Origin: Cryptomeria japonica | Taxonomy: Eukaryota; Streptophyta; Pinopsida; Cupressales; Cupressaceae | Length of the DNA stretch: 64,000 nucleotides | NCBI RefSeq assembly: GCF_030272615.1 | Contig: NC_081410.1 | Span: forward strand, 118,367,140 to 118,431,139 | Reading direction: 5' to 3' | Part shown: positions 1 to 12,105 of the stretch, piece after piece | Layout of the letters: the number at the start of each line of letters is the position of its first letter | Numbering within the stretch: position 1 is the first letter of the stretch | Notes under the pieces: generated by a model | Told to the model about the DNA's origin: nothing | What the model saw: only the letters and a program-made list of their open reading frames with translations | Databases searched by the model: none | Translations under genes and position numbers: made by a program

Positions 1-440
1 GTAATCATAATGTGAGGCCTCAATTCTTTTGTTTTCCTAAAATGTGGGCAAGAATGTTATTGGTCTCTCATTTTGTAGGGTTATTTATTTGAGATTGTTA
101 AGGTTGAGGTCTTATCAATGGTTCTTTTACTTGGCTTATGTTTACAAGTCCTAAGATAGAGATGTAATATAAGTTCTGAAATTGCATAAATGAAGCATAT
201 GCTAGACGGGTGCACCTTCAGTGATAGCCAAACCTTGATGAAGCTGCCAGTCAACAATATAATAGTTGGTCTAGTTGTGAGAAAAAGGTGATCTGTATAT
301 TCTAGAAGTTTTTTTCAACATGGTTAATTTAGGATCTTTATGTAATACCTATTTCTGCTGATTTTATTGGGTCCTTTATCTTAATATCATAATTATGTTG
401 TGTTGGAACATGAGAGAGGGTGGGTTATTTCTTGTCCTAT
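1..440. other. No gene recognised
   Basis: AT-rich sequence with stops in all frames. It probably lies in an intron or 5' region of the ODR4-like gene, but no exon of that protein is visible here. Confidence 0.4.
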
Positions 441-944
441 AAATATGTTGATTTGTAGAAGGTTTTTTGTTTTGTTTGAGGTGCCTTAAATTTACTGTGA
501 ATAACAACATCTTTGTAGGTGGGTCTTGTATATATGGTTTATGTCTAGTACTTTGTGTAAGCTTCTCTTTGACAGTCTATTTTCCGATTCATAAATAGAC
601 ATATTTGATTTGACCTTTGGAATGGAGAATTAGGATCACCAAATCAAATTGTAACTGTCAGGCAATGAAAAGACAGAAGTGTACGATTCATAAAATATGT
701 TGATTTGTAGAAGGTTTTTTTGTTTTTTGTTTGAGGTGCCTTAAGTTTACTGTGAATAACATCTTTGTAGGTGGGTCTTGTATATATGGTTTAAGTCTAG
801 TACTTTGTGTAAGCTTCTCTTTGACAGTCTATTTTCTGATTCATAAATAGACATATTTGATTTGACCTTTGGAATGGAGAATTAGGATCACCAAATCAAA
901 TTGTAACTGTCAGGCAATGAAAAGACAGAAGTGTACGATTCATA
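441..944. repeat. Tandem duplication, two copies of about 252 bp
   Basis: Copy 1 covers 441-692 and copy 2 covers 693-944. Each opens with AAATATGTTGATTTGTAGAA and closes with GTACGATTCATA, with only a few substitutions and small indels in a T-run and an AAC repeat. The close match points to a recent unequal-crossover or slippage duplication. No coding potential is seen. Confidence 0.9.
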
Positions 945-2367
945 CATATAGTTAGGCAATTTTATTGTCAGCAAGCAGAAGTGCAATTGATTTTGAGAGG
1001 CAGGGAAAGAAAAGAAAAATGCAATTAAGCTGGCATGATTATAGATAGGATTGCTGCCGATGAAAGAAAGAATTGGGAGGTTACTGAAATATACAGAAGC
1101 ACTATTACAAGAAGGAATGCGGTGGATACTGATGGTGGAGTACTAAAAAAATGCTGCACAGCAGTGGAAATTATCATTCTGTAGGTTGCTGCTTATAACA
1201 CTGAAGATGTTTCAAACAATACATACAAGCATTTTGAGCAAACTTTTACCCTCCAAACAATGTATCTTAGGATAACACTTGAAGTGTGTTTGGTACCTTT
1301 GGATTTGATATGAATTGGAAGCAAGATGCGAAAGAGTCAAGCATAAGCAAAGAATGTTAAAGAGCATATTATTTAAGTAGTGATGTTGCAGTTCAATATA
1401 TTCTGAACCCAATTTGAGAGAGGTGGTTTCCAATACAGCCACAATAGATGATTCCTAAAGAATGTATTTTGAGATGTTGAACCCTTAAGTGTATACCAGG
1501 AGAGTAGTCACTAAGCAATTTTCATCGGTCCATATGAGATATAAATGTTTAGAGTTCATAACTCTTGTTTTTTAATTATACATCCAATTAAAATCTGTAT
1601 GTTTGCAAAAGAGAAATATTGAAGAAAATTATGTTTTGGACAATGGTGGGTTGTCAGATACCTCTACACATCACTCTTATCTTCTTGAATTGTCCTTGTT
1701 CTAGGAGTGTAGCACCAAGTCAGAATAACTATCCCTTCTTCATGCATTGGTGACACAGTACCAAACTTAATACAGGTATGAGAAATAAAAATGTTTCTTC
1801 ATGAAATGTTCCCACATTAAATTTGGAAAAGAAAACACTCTATGGGACTGTTCAAAAAGAACTAATGGTTGATAAGAACCCAAGCGGCATATTTTCCCAA
1901 CATAGCGTTTGTTCATAGGGCATTAAGCAATTTTTTGGATCAAGAATCAAGATCAGTTTCATTAGTATACCCCAGAATCAAGATTATTAAAACTATATTT
2001 TTGGACTAAATACTTAATAATGAATCTTCTACACATGTTATGGTAACTTGGTAGAAAATGCTTGTAAATTTTAGCAAAAGCTGTTGCATACTTGTTCGTG
2101 CTTTGGTTTGTCTCATAAGGTTTAAGAAACATATGTTATATCCTTTGGTTCAATATTACTAATTGTAGGTGATTGTCCTTGCTTTCAAAACACTTTTATT
2201 TTTCTAAGATGCACTGTGCTTTGAACAGAATAAGTTAAACAAGGAGTAATTTAGTTTTGACTGCAGATTTGACACTGTAGCAGGGGTTTCTTTGTAAGGA
2301 TTGGATTATCATACTGGTTCTTGTCTTATCTCATAGTGGATTTCATTTGTGTAAAACATTGTGACAG
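945..2367. other. Probable intron, no gene recognised
   Basis: AT-rich non-coding sequence running into the splice acceptor of the first recognised ODR4-like exon. The residues expected just before that exon in this family were not found here, so the previous exon probably lies outside the window. Confidence 0.4.
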
Positions 2368-2488
2368 GTTGCCATTGTTGCAGGAGGATATGCAAAAGAC
2401 AAATCACATGAAGAAAGTTCTTCTCAAAGCAATTGCATTGCTGGCTGAACAGTTAAAATCTGCTAAGGCTTCCCTTGATGGAAATTTG
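2368..2488 (+). CDS. ODR4-like protein, internal exon a
   Basis: Internal exon of a host gene of the ODR4-like family, whose animal member is a membrane protein that helps deliver certain receptors to cilia; the plant role is not settled. The acceptor GTGACAG precedes 2368 and the donor GTGAATATT follows 2488. The first base completes a split codon, giving R/G followed by LPLLQEDMQK, and the exon ends in phase 0 with SAKASLDGNL. In plant relatives an AKxxxDGxLV stretch sits at this place, followed by the LLPF block, which is what the next exon supplies. A second acceptor at 2383 would shorten the exon by 16 bases and shift the entry phase. Identification is from remembered family pattern, not a search. 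Confidence 0.75.
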
Positions 2489-3724
2489 GTGAATATTCTT
2501 TTGAGCATGGTTCCAGTTTTAGCTCATTTATGCTTTTTAAATATTTTGATATGAAAAAATTTCAAGAAGCTGTGTATAATAACAATCTACAGCTACCTAA
2601 CATTATTTGAAAGCTTAATGACAATTATGTGAATCAGTGGCAAACAAGAGAGTTCTTCTAATCTGTCAAGATTAGAATATGAGACTCTACCTTTGATTCT
2701 GCTTCACATTGATGTAATAAAGATGAAATGCAATTGGGCCTGTACTGTATGTACTTTATTTTACTAAAACAATTTGAATACAAAACATCACATCCATTGC
2801 ATCTGCCCAAACATACTATTCTACCGAGGATAGGAAGAATCATACATCAAAATTAGCATAACAGATTAATCATCTATGCAATTTGTAAAATCTCCAGTGT
2901 AATCAGACATGACTCACATAATATTTTAAATGAAAAATGTGTGGAAAGCTGAAATTTTATTAATCCAAGTATGTGCATAGGAGAACATGGTAGGTTAACA
3001 TTTTAGGGTTGTCGTTGGTTGCATCCATCTTCACCTAATCTTACCATAACTCTCATTTATGGAAAAATGTAAAACAGAGATTAGCTGTACGTTACATATT
3101 GTATAATCATTCATTTTATCCAGTACATCTTTATTCGTGATCATGCATATGTACAGGTTATGACATGTAACAACCAAAATGCTCTCTACCCAGACTCGAC
3201 TGATTTGAAAAAGTGCTATTTGTCCCCTGCTAATGCCATTCCCTGCTAATGCCACTGTTTTCTGGGTACTTGTCACTGAGAGTCTGATGCTTCACGGTAG
3301 ATTTCGCTATCTTTAGATTGCCTTGGCCTTTTATAATTCATATCAGTGCAGTGATGCCATGCATCTCTGTATAGGAGCCTTTTGTCCTGCTAACTAACTG
3401 TTGATATGTTCGAAGTTCTCAATCCCCATTGCTGCTGCATCATTCATTTTGGTGTAAATTTTGTTATAAAATGATGCAGGAATCAACTCAAAAAAAATTG
3501 AAATCAGATGAAGCTATGCATGTCATTGGTCTGAGATTTTCAAATTGCTGTGACATTTGTACTTTCTCTGTTAACTTTTAGGTTTTCCTTCATCTAGATT
3601 TAGATGCCGAGCCAAATGTAATAAACAACCAGGCATATAGCTTCTTGCTTTAATGTCCAAAAATACTTACTTGTGATGTGTGATGCACTAAGTAGACTTA
3701 TCTTTTTGTTCTCTTATATATATG

Positions 3725-3892
3725 AAACGCGACATTTCCCTGGTCATGTATTTGAAAAATTAGAATTTGACAAATCATGGAGGAAACAGTTCGAAAAACT
3801 GGAATCAATGAAGGATCAGGCAGAAAAGAATTCACCCTTTCTTGCATCAAAACTTCTAAATATTTTAGTGTTGTATGCATTTAAAGCTTTAT
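3725..3892 (+). other. Unassigned coding-like stretch in a host intron
   Basis: An open stretch translating to a charged, protein-like sequence (for example FPGHVFEKLEFDKSWRKQF, then KLESMKDQAEKNSPFLASK). It lies between two ODR4-like exons that join perfectly without it, so it is not part of the main transcript as I read it. It could be an alternative exon, a processed-gene fragment or chance. I do not recognise the family. No convincing acceptor lies directly before it. Confidence 0.25.
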
Positions 3893-3966
3893 GAGCTATT
3901 TTATTTGTTGGATACAAAATTAACCTTACAACTTATCTCTTCATAACAAGGTTGCATGTCTCACAG

Positions 3967-4051
3967 ATCAATGAGGATAAAGTGTCAATTCCAGGGGGTC
4001 CTCATGAAATAAACTTTCTTTTGCCCTTTGCGGATGTGAAATCCATGCACG
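3967..4051 (+). CDS. ODR4-like protein, internal exon b
   Basis: An 85-base exon with acceptor CTCACAG before 3967 and donor GTTAGACAC from 4052. It enters in phase 0, directly continuing the DGNL end of exon a, and reads INEDKVSIPGG then PHEINFLLPFADVKSMH plus one base. The H-E-x-x-x-LLPF core matches the conserved HxVELLLPF block of ODR4-like proteins. The spare base pairs with two bases of the next exon to make a valine codon. Intron to the left is 1,478 bases, to the right 187 bases. Confidence 0.8.
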
Positions 4052-4238
4052 GTTAGACACTTTATATCTATTATTTTGTATTTTTTTGTTGAAGTATTTC
4101 TATTTTCAAATAATTAATAGTGTACTGGTTCTTTTTCCTGCATGAGACATTAGGTAAGCCTTTTGTTGCTGATATTACTGTTCACTATTTTTTGTCATGT
4201 AAAGGTGTCTTAATTTTTTTGTACCTCAATTGTTAAAG

Positions 4239-4348
4239 TTGGCAGCAGCGAAGAGGTTGTTGGCTTGGTGGTTTTTAGTGGTACAATATTTGCACAAGCA
4301 TATGCTTTCCCAAGAGAGTCACTTCTGCAGGCTGTTGAAGATTTGAAG
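4239..4348 (+). CDS. ODR4-like protein, internal exon c
   Basis: A 110-base exon with acceptor TTAAAG before 4239 and donor GTAATC at 4349. The first two bases complete the valine codon from exon b; the rest reads GSSEEVVGLVVFSGTIFAQ, then AYAFPRESLLQAVEDLK, ending in phase 0. The VxGxVxFSGxxxxxAY and AVxDIK pattern is the best recognised part of the ODR4-like family and is directly followed in relatives by a GDIIxSLxSRL block. That block is found only at 35292, on the far side of a 31-kb intron full of mobile elements. Confidence 0.85.
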
Positions 4349-5959
4349 GTAATCTTAATTTGTTTTGTTGACAAATGTACATTTATATTTTGATTGGTAT
4401 AGATGGTTTATTCTATGTTTACATTCTATACTTAAGTAGTTGTACTTATTGATTCTGGGAGACGTCTATGCTTAGGAATGTTCATATTTCAACTTTTGTG
4501 TAGTTAGGAATGTTAGCCAAAGCAGTTTCATCAATTGAATATAATATCATCATTATACAGTAAACCCTATAGTTGGGATATTCTTGACTATTATCATATG
4601 TTCATTGATGTATGCTATGTTCTATTTATAATTTTATTCATAACAAATGGAGTGACCTGCTGCACCTATTTGGTAGCATGGCAGCAGGAATAATAAAATG
4701 CCATATATTCATATCTCAGTCACTTTCTTTGCCACCGCTAGTCATTGATGTGTGATCATTTGTAAGCTGTGGACTAAGTGATATTGAATTTTTCTCTGTT
4801 CCATGTGGTTTGGACTTGATGGTTGTTAGGGGATGGCTTCTAAAGTGTGTCATATATGACACAGACAAGATCTGAATTTGGAATTTCTTAAAACTACTCT
4901 TTGATATATATATTAGAGTTTGCTGAATTTTATTGTATTGTAAAAATTAAAATTCGCCGAACTTAGTAAAAAGGTAAAAATTTCATCAAAAATTGCCCCC
5001 CCCCAAAATTGTGAACCTTTATTTTACTTAAAAAGTAAAACCCCCAAAACCCTTAAAAAATTGCTTGGATTTTCACTTTTAATTAAAATAGAAAAGATGG
5101 GCATTTGTTAGGGTTTGTCCTTTGTGTTTTTAAAAATGTGACTGCCACTACTTTGCACAAACATTAATTATTGTTTCTATTGGGTTTTCTGTGAAGATCT
5201 ATTGCAAGTAAACCATATCTTTGGCCTTTGTTCGAAGTTTAGTGCATTTTCTTTGTTACATTTTGTTGCTGTTTATGCAGCTTTCCCTTTGCTGCATTTT
5301 TCTGGTGTTTGCTGTGTGTGCAAAGTTGCTATCAAAGGTTGAATTTGTGTTTGAAGACATTGAGCTATGCCATTGCTGCCTTGCTGTGCCACCATGCCAT
5401 TAAAACTGCTGAGTTGTCTTGCTGCTGTGCTTTGTCACTGTTCCATTGGAACACGATTGCTTTTTCCACTTTTCCACTTTTAATTAAAATTTATTAATGA
5501 CCAAATTCTATGGTAACTTAATCTTTTATTATAAATTTAAACTACTAATAAATACTTTAATTTGGTTTTTATAATTTGTATATTATTTTGTTTTAAATTT
5601 TAAATTTATTTATAGTTTTATATTTGTATGTGTATATTTTCCTTTATTTTAATATTTATTTTGTTGCATTTTTTTTGTCATTTATTATTTAATTTAAAGA
5701 TTTATTATTTTAGTTATAAAGTATTACGGCTGGTTGATATTTCTATATATATCTAGTTCTCCCATTGATCTCTAAGTCTTAGAAGTCCGCCTGCTTAGGA
5801 AATAAATTATATCTGCATGAATGACCAAAGGTGGCCAATGAGTCTCTAAAGTGCAAGTAGGAGTGTTAGGAACAAGGATGTTTGTAGCTGACCAAATTGT
5901 GGTTGTATCTGTTGGTTGAAAATTTTGTACACCTGGGAAGGCGTGCACAATTAGGGTTT
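4349..5959. other. Intron sequence, no gene recognised
   Basis: AT-rich sequence. A phrase around CACTTTTAATTAAAAT occurs at about 5069 and again at about 5468, possibly ends of a small decayed element. The apparent short ORFs at 5221-5497 are low-complexity and unrecognised. Confidence 0.3.
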
Positions 5960-7030
5960 TGGGCACAACGTGTGAATTAAAAACTCTCCTAATTCTAAGG
6001 GAAGGCTCTCCCTTTCCTAATTCTTCTAACTACTACAAACTAATAATAACTTGTTAACACTAATTTAATCTTCGGTGAAACAACATCCTTTTCTTCTTTT
6101 CAAAAAGATGATATTCTTTTCTCTTATTTCAGAAAATAAACATAAGACTTATAGTAACAAATACAAAAACTTTTACAAAATTTCAACAATTACAAAAATG
6201 CTTATACAATAGGTAGCGAAGTTTTCATAAAAGCATAGTCTTCTGTTTCTTCCCCGGGATGGGAAAATAGAAATAAAAGCTCAAAGTCTTCACTCTTCTA
6301 TTGTCCTCTCAACCTTCCAAAATGATTATTATGGTAACAACGTGCAACATACAACAACTCAAAGTTTGTCAATATAATGCACTTCTAAACTGTAATGAAC
6401 AAATCAGTTACAAGCACAGAGTCTTGTAGCTTTTTTTTTTTATGAACACTCAACTATGCTAATTTAACCCTCAATATTTGTAGTACAAAGTCTGCAAGAA
6501 ATCGGATTAAAGCTCTCTACAACAACTTTACTAGAATCTCAAGTATATTTAGAAAAATATATCACTATGACATAAGAACACGTTGAATATATGAACAAAG
6601 TATCAACACAAAGTCTGAAAACTCAAATGTTCTCCTTATATTGCTTGAGAGTTAAATTTACAAGTATAAAACACAGTTTTTATTGCTGTAAATTTCTGTA
6701 GAGTTTTCTTGCTTGCCAAAATGATTCATATTACGTAGAGCACCCTCCCATATATAGGAGAGGGGCTAAGAGTAAAAAGTGGGAGAAGTACAACTAACTA
6801 AGACTTATTCCATAATTAACTATGATTTATTCCAAATTACAGTCCTACTGTTTTCAACTTGTAATTTGGTTACATGTAATTACAAGTTACAAGAATACAA
6901 GTAATGTGACTACTTGCAATTACAATTTTTGGCATTACATGTAATTTGTCAAAGGGAAATTACAAATGCATAATTGAAAGTAATCTAAGTGTCCGAGACA
7001 CGACTCTATTTACATCATCCTCTGTCTAAG
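5960..7030 (-). mobile_element. Possible decayed LTR on the minus strand
   Basis: Read on the minus strand this segment has an LTR-like organisation: a TATA-like box (plus-strand CCCATATATAGGAG near 6738-6752) followed by a T/C-rich, stop-filled stretch. No coding domain, primer site or matching second LTR was found. The palindrome array at 7531-7956 would lie upstream of this promoter in the same direction and may be part of the same element. Boundaries are guesses. Confidence 0.25.
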
Positions 7031-7530
7031 AGGTCTTTATGTTGCTGGCACTTAAGTATTCAAGACCGGTGAAGGTATTTGTCCAGGAACATCAACTTGC
7101 ATCATTTGACCATGAATGGTAATGACAGTGACCTCATGAAGATCAACCACTAAACTTGAAGATAATTAACATTCTTTGTTGGTCATTGTGACAATGAAAG
7201 TCACTGCTTTTTACCACAGTGCTGCTATACTGCATTGTAACAATGCATTCCTCTGCTGCATTACTCCTTCATTTGTCAAGTTCTGTCTTACAATGGTATT
7301 GACCTCCACATTTAGTGAAGGAAAGAAAATATTCCCAATGGTGAGACTAGAATTGTCATCCCTGATTCTAGATAGGACTTGATTTAGCCATTGTTCTTTG
7401 CTTCATGGTTCATGATATTTTAACCCTCTCTATGCATATGACGGTGTACTCTTTTCATTTTACATCATTACTGTCATCAACATATGACAACACTCGCTTT
7501 TTCTTATTGTCCTTACATGTATTGGGACCC

Positions 7531-7956
7531 CTTGCAATCGGGTCTCTAGGACTTGATTACAAGTGCAAAAGTATTTAATATTCTTGCAATATCGGCTTGC
7601 AATCGGGTTTTGGAGGCCCGATTACAAGTAAAGGGAACTTGTAAAAAATGAGACAGGGTTACATGCTTGCAATTAGGTTTCTAAAACCTGATTGCAAGTT
7701 ATAATGGAATGGCAAATAAAAATGAATCACAACTTGCAATACAAAAACCTACATACTTGCAATCGGGTTTGTAAGACCCGTTTGCAAGTAATCAAAGTAG
7801 CTTTAGTTGCAGTCGGGGTTTTGAAACCCGATTGCAAGTGTTATAGGTTTGAACTTACATTTCGGGTCTTTGGACCCGATTTGCAAGTAATAGTGCAACA
7901 CAACTTATAATGGTGTTTCAGAGATTGTAAATGGGTTTATAAGACCTGATTACAAG
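7531..7956. repeat. Array of seven short palindromes
   Basis: Seven units of about 33 bases, each an inverted repeat with arms close to CTTGCAATCGGGTTT and AAACCCGATTGCAAG: 7531-7563, 7596-7628, 7666-7698, 7756-7788, 7806-7838, 7854-7887 and 7923-7956. Spacers of 15-57 bases differ in sequence. Several mismatches occur, yet both arms stay recognisable in every unit. A weaker CTTGTAAT/ATTACAAG series lies at 6840-6960, and a half unit follows near 7968-8024. No protein is encoded. Confidence 0.85.
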
Positions 7957-8222
7957 CAAAGTTAATTGACTTGCAATTTGAGTAAAAAGTTCCAACTTGC
8001 AGAAGGGACTCAAAACCCGATTTTGAACAAAAAGCTAAGAAAACGAAAAGAAAGGCTGACAAAAACTTGGACAAAGATGACAAACACACCCTTTGATGAT
8101 TTGACATTAAAAAATGAGTTTTAAACCTTGTAAAACGTTCCGTAGAGAATGAATGAATGGATGATTTTACTGACGTCCACGAGACTGAACAGTCTATGGG
8201 ACCAAGAAAATCAGAAACTCTA

Positions 8223-8607
8223 AATCCCCTGAGTATATTTTTTCATGTCCAATCTCTTGCTATGAATCTTGACTAGAAAGCTAGCCGTTTGGTTGATCTT
8301 GTCCTCGACAAATAACTGATGCATGTTGTCAGCCTTAAAAATGATCTCATACTGATCCCGAATATCTTCATACACTGTGCATTTAGTAAGAAAGTGCCAT
8401 TCAGTCTCTACTGCTCCCAACCCGCAAAACAAACAAGTTCTCTCTTCCCATACCTCCTTGGGCCTTTGCCACCTACCCGTTTCACACCTAAGATGATGTG
8501 AACCAGTCCTCAGCTGTGCCAATTTCTGAAAGTTCAAAAATTGAGACAACAATATCTGAAATGCATCAAAATCTGCACCATAAAGCCACCTAGTATATTT
8601 ATCCTAG
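8223..8607 (-). pseudogene. LINE reverse transcriptase C-terminal fragment
   Basis: The minus-strand translation reads DKYTRWLYGADFDAFQ, then LAQLRTGSHHLRCETGRW, then a cysteine-histidine cluster (CLFCGLGAVETEWHFLTKC). The LRTGSHxLxxExGRW phrase followed by C-x2-C...H-x4-C is the zinc-binding tail after the reverse transcriptase of many non-LTR retrotransposons. The reading frame ends at 8220 and is followed, still on the minus strand, by a short ATTC/CATTCATT-rich tail near 8141-8165, as expected for a LINE 3' end. All upstream ORF2 sequence is missing, which fits 5' truncation during insertion. Confidence 0.7.
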
Positions 8608-10127
8608 TTTGAGACATGCTATAAAATAATCACTGAAAACATGAAAAAGGTGAAAAGACAAGTCAAAACTAGTATTTATTTAAATGGTACTTATATTAAC
8701 ATTACAACTGACTAATTCCTTTGTAGTGAATTTTCAGTCGTTACTGATAATATTTATATGGGATTTTGACTTGCAGTCACTGGAGGATTTTCAATGTACT
8801 GTTGCATGGAAGAAGGCTCTATGGCATACATTGCTATGCTAATTTATATAGTATGATATATATATGAATCTTAGTTGCTAAGGTTCATAGTGATCTTATG
8901 GTTCAATTTTTAATCTTCAACTTAACTTCTGAATGTGCAATAGACATATGTTTTGGGGCTACGTGTTGTAATTGCACACTTTTGCACTTTTACACCCATG
9001 TACCCAAGTTTTGGGGTTCACACTAGGTGGTATGTTCTTGTACCTTGTATATCTATCTTGTACCGACACACTCATGTAACCTTGGTTAAAAAGATTTCTA
9101 AGAGCTGAAATTGGACCACTAAAAAAATGGTAGTTCTTAACTAGAGGGACTGAATCATAGCTAGCACATCCTTGCCAAGTTGGAAAAAATTAAGTGACAT
9201 GATACAAGTACAATTAACCTTGTGAGGAAGGTCCATTGATGAAGCCATGCTAAGAAAAGAGATTGAGATTGAATTCAGAGACCAAGGTTGAAGATAAAAG
9301 TTGGTTCTAAATTCTAATACATATAAGGTCGGACTAGAAAAAAGAACTAATGACTTTGTCATTGATCACCATAAAATAATCTTGAGAAAGCTAAGAGGAC
9401 TTGGCTAGATAATCCTATGTGAAAACTAGGTACATCTCCTAGACCGTGTCCTAATATCCAAGATCGATGATCCTTCATACAAATTTGCAAAAATTGAATT
9501 GCACATATTGCAATAGCCTAGAATTTGAGCAAGGGGAACTATATGACCTGCTCCACGAGAGTGTACCTGACATATCATGCCTTGAGTAAGAATAAGAAAC
9601 TAGGGTACTCTGGTGACACCTTGCAAAGGAGGATGTTGTTTGACTAACCAATGTATATTTTTATTTCAAACTAATGCATCCAAAAGGTGCTTAACTACTT
9701 CAACAGCTGAAACAGGATAAAAGGACATAATGAACATGCTAATCATGCAGGTCATTTAACTTAAAGCACTTGAAAGTGATAACCTCCCAAAGGTAAAGGG
9801 CTAAACTCCTATAGTCAACATAACAAAAATGCTGAATGGGAATCTTCTTAATTTGTGCTTTAAAAGTCTCTTATTGACTTTGCACTTCATGTATAACTTC
9901 AGGTTGTGCTCTTGGGCATGGTTTAGCATCACGAAACAGTATGTGTGCAAGGTTATCCTTCAACTGATTAATACTCCCCCTCAAGCATTTTCACTTGGCA
10001 ATCTGTACATGTTATTATCCCTTTTTTCTTTCCTAAGGATGGCATGTATCCAACAAGGACCCCATTATTCGGGTGGACATTGTCCTTGAAAACTTGGATC
10101 GGTTTATAAATGTATAGTAGGCTGCAA
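8608..10127. other. Mostly unassigned; possible copia 3' terminus
   Basis: No coding domain recognised. Around 9970-9986 the minus strand reads GCTTGAGGGGGAGTAT, the usual form of a copia polypurine tract next to a 3' LTR, with a short open stretch upstream of it at 9990-10090. This may be the 3' end of a decayed minus-strand copia element whose LTR runs towards lower coordinates; no partner LTR was found. Confidence 0.25.
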
Positions 10128-10282
10128 TTGGCGTATTACATTATACATGGTTAGTTTCAGGCTAGATTAATAAATAAATTATTAGTTACGTAGTTGCATT
10201 GTATAAATCATCAAATTATATCTGATTCAATCAAATAGTATAAGTTTGTTTTCTGCAATAGTTTGATTTCTTATTACTCACA
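10128..10282 (+). repeat. 5' LTR of the 2.2-kb element
   Basis: Matches 12106-12335 apart from an internal deletion. It ends CACA directly before the primer site. The start is set by the target duplication TGCAA at 10123-10127; its terminal TG has decayed. Confidence 0.8.
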
Positions 10283-10284
10283 TA

Positions 10285-10296
10285 TGGTATTAGAGC
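10285..10296 (+). promoter_or_regulatory. Primer binding site, initiator Met tRNA type
   Basis: TGGTATTAGAGC differs at one position from the usual plant TGGTATCAGAGC, two bases after the 5' LTR. Confidence 0.8.
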
Positions 10297-11639
10297 ATGT
10301 AGAGTCTCTGGGAATGTGAAAGTGCTGCAATGGCTAGTCGTTTGAATGGAAGACAATACATACCCTGCATTGGAAGTTGATTGTTCTGCCTAATTTCTTT
10401 GGTCAATCTCTATGCTAGTGAATGGTGAAAGCTGCATAAACATTGGGACAATGAAGATCGAATATAACGAGGTTCTCTTTACTGATACCTCGAGCCAGAT
10501 GAAATAGCGGCACACTCGAATTATTGTCATTGCTATATTATTATTTTCATCACTCTGCTCTTCATCTCATATCTGCAGCTCTGTTGGTATTGTGAGTGGA
10601 GGAAGATCTGGAGGACCGTAAGAAACCTTTTCTATGTTTGAGAAATATTTCTCAAAGAGAGAGAGCACCTTTGAAATGGGGGTTTGCGGATTGGATTGAT
10701 TAACTTTAGGCTTGTGTTGGGGTGTTGCGACATGTTAGGGTTGAAATCATGGTCAATAATTAGGCACTATATAAGTAGGCATTTCTGCTAGCCGCACGAG
10801 AAGACTCTCCATCTTTGTGTGGAAAGAGGTATCGAATGATCAAAGAAAAGGTAAAAGTGGTGATTTAAAGGGTTTATTTTTTGATTGGTGGTATTTGCTA
10901 TTTTGTAAGAGTTTATACTAAAACCATTGCAGAATATAATTAGTCTTGATTATGTGTGGAAGTTGCCACGTTTGCACAAGGTATGATAATGTGATTCAAA
11001 ACTTTTTTTGATAATTGTGTGAGGTTATTGAATTAATGATTAGTTTTTATCACTTCATTTTCTATGTAATTGAAGTCAACAAAATCCTTCAGAGTGATAA
11101 GGATATAAGGGTGTGTAAAGTTGAATAATGTGTCCATCATTGGTTGAAATTGCCATTGTCATGATTACATATATATCAAGCATTGCTTGCACATTTTGAG
11201 GTATCATTGCATTCTAAGGTTATTAATCTGTAATCAAGTTTTTTGGTGTAGCCTCTTCCTACTAAGAAATAGTAAATGGGTACAATTTTACACCTTGAAA
11301 AGGACTTTGCTTTCATGTCATTTTATACTTGTGCTTTTGGGGCTATCTTTGCAACACCTAATGAGGCCTTGAAAGACTCACACAAGTCGTCAAATAAATA
11401 AAGTGTAACAGGATCGAATCGGAGGTTTGAGGTAATGGAGGCATGATGATATCTATCATTCCAAGCTAGCTTCTCACTTAGGGATGATTCATTGCATGAG
11501 AAGCATCCTCTCACATTTGTGTCCTTGAAGAAAAGAGGGGGCTTGGCATTGTGTTGCTTCAAGAAGCAAGGGGGGGCAAGATTTCTTGTGGGTGCACTTG
11601 GTGTATTCACATTTTGATCGATGATTTGTTGAGCACTTG

Positions 11640-12084
11640 AGGAGACATTAGACACACTCGGAGAAGATGTTGACTTTTAGATGAAAGGTGTGTCATGTGC
11701 AGACGTTTGTTTGGTGATTTGTGCAGTAGAGGAGGGATTGTTTCTAGAGCACTTGAGGAGGCGTTAGACACACTTGAAGGAGATGTGGACTTTCAGAGGA
11801 AAGGCGTCTCATGTGCAGCACTAGAGGAGGCATTAGACACACTCAGAGGAGATGTGGAATTTCTGAGGAAATGTGTCTCATTGTGCATGAGGGTGGGAAT
11901 ACTTTTATGTTCTCTCATGTTGTGCAGATGGTTGCACGTTATACAGTCAGGAGATCCATTGATGCAGTCAATTTGGTGTTTCTTGGGTGAGCGAGGAGGA
12001 TTGGTGAAGATGCTTCATCAAAGTCTCCAGAAGGATTGGGTTCAAAACCCTTGCAATGTTCCACTATTGTTCCAATTAATGTAA
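11640..12084 (+). pseudogene. Repeat-containing ORF inside the 2.2-kb element
   Basis: The open frame 11695-12084 contains LEEALDTLEGDVDFQRK at its start and LEEALDTLRGDVEFLRKC a little later; a third degenerate DNA copy precedes it at about 11633-11690. The unit alternates acidic and hydrophobic residues and may form a helix. I do not recognise the protein. It could be a captured host fragment or a remnant of the parent retroelement. The stop at 12084 is only a few bases before the polypurine tract. Confidence 0.4.
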
Positions 12085-12105
12085 TAAAGGGGGGGTGGGG
12101 GGGAA

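Noticed and set aside
7531-7956. CRISPR-like array
   Set aside because: The units are imperfect palindromes with uneven spacers (15-57 bases) in clearly eukaryotic DNA, with no cas genes and no constant repeat sequence.
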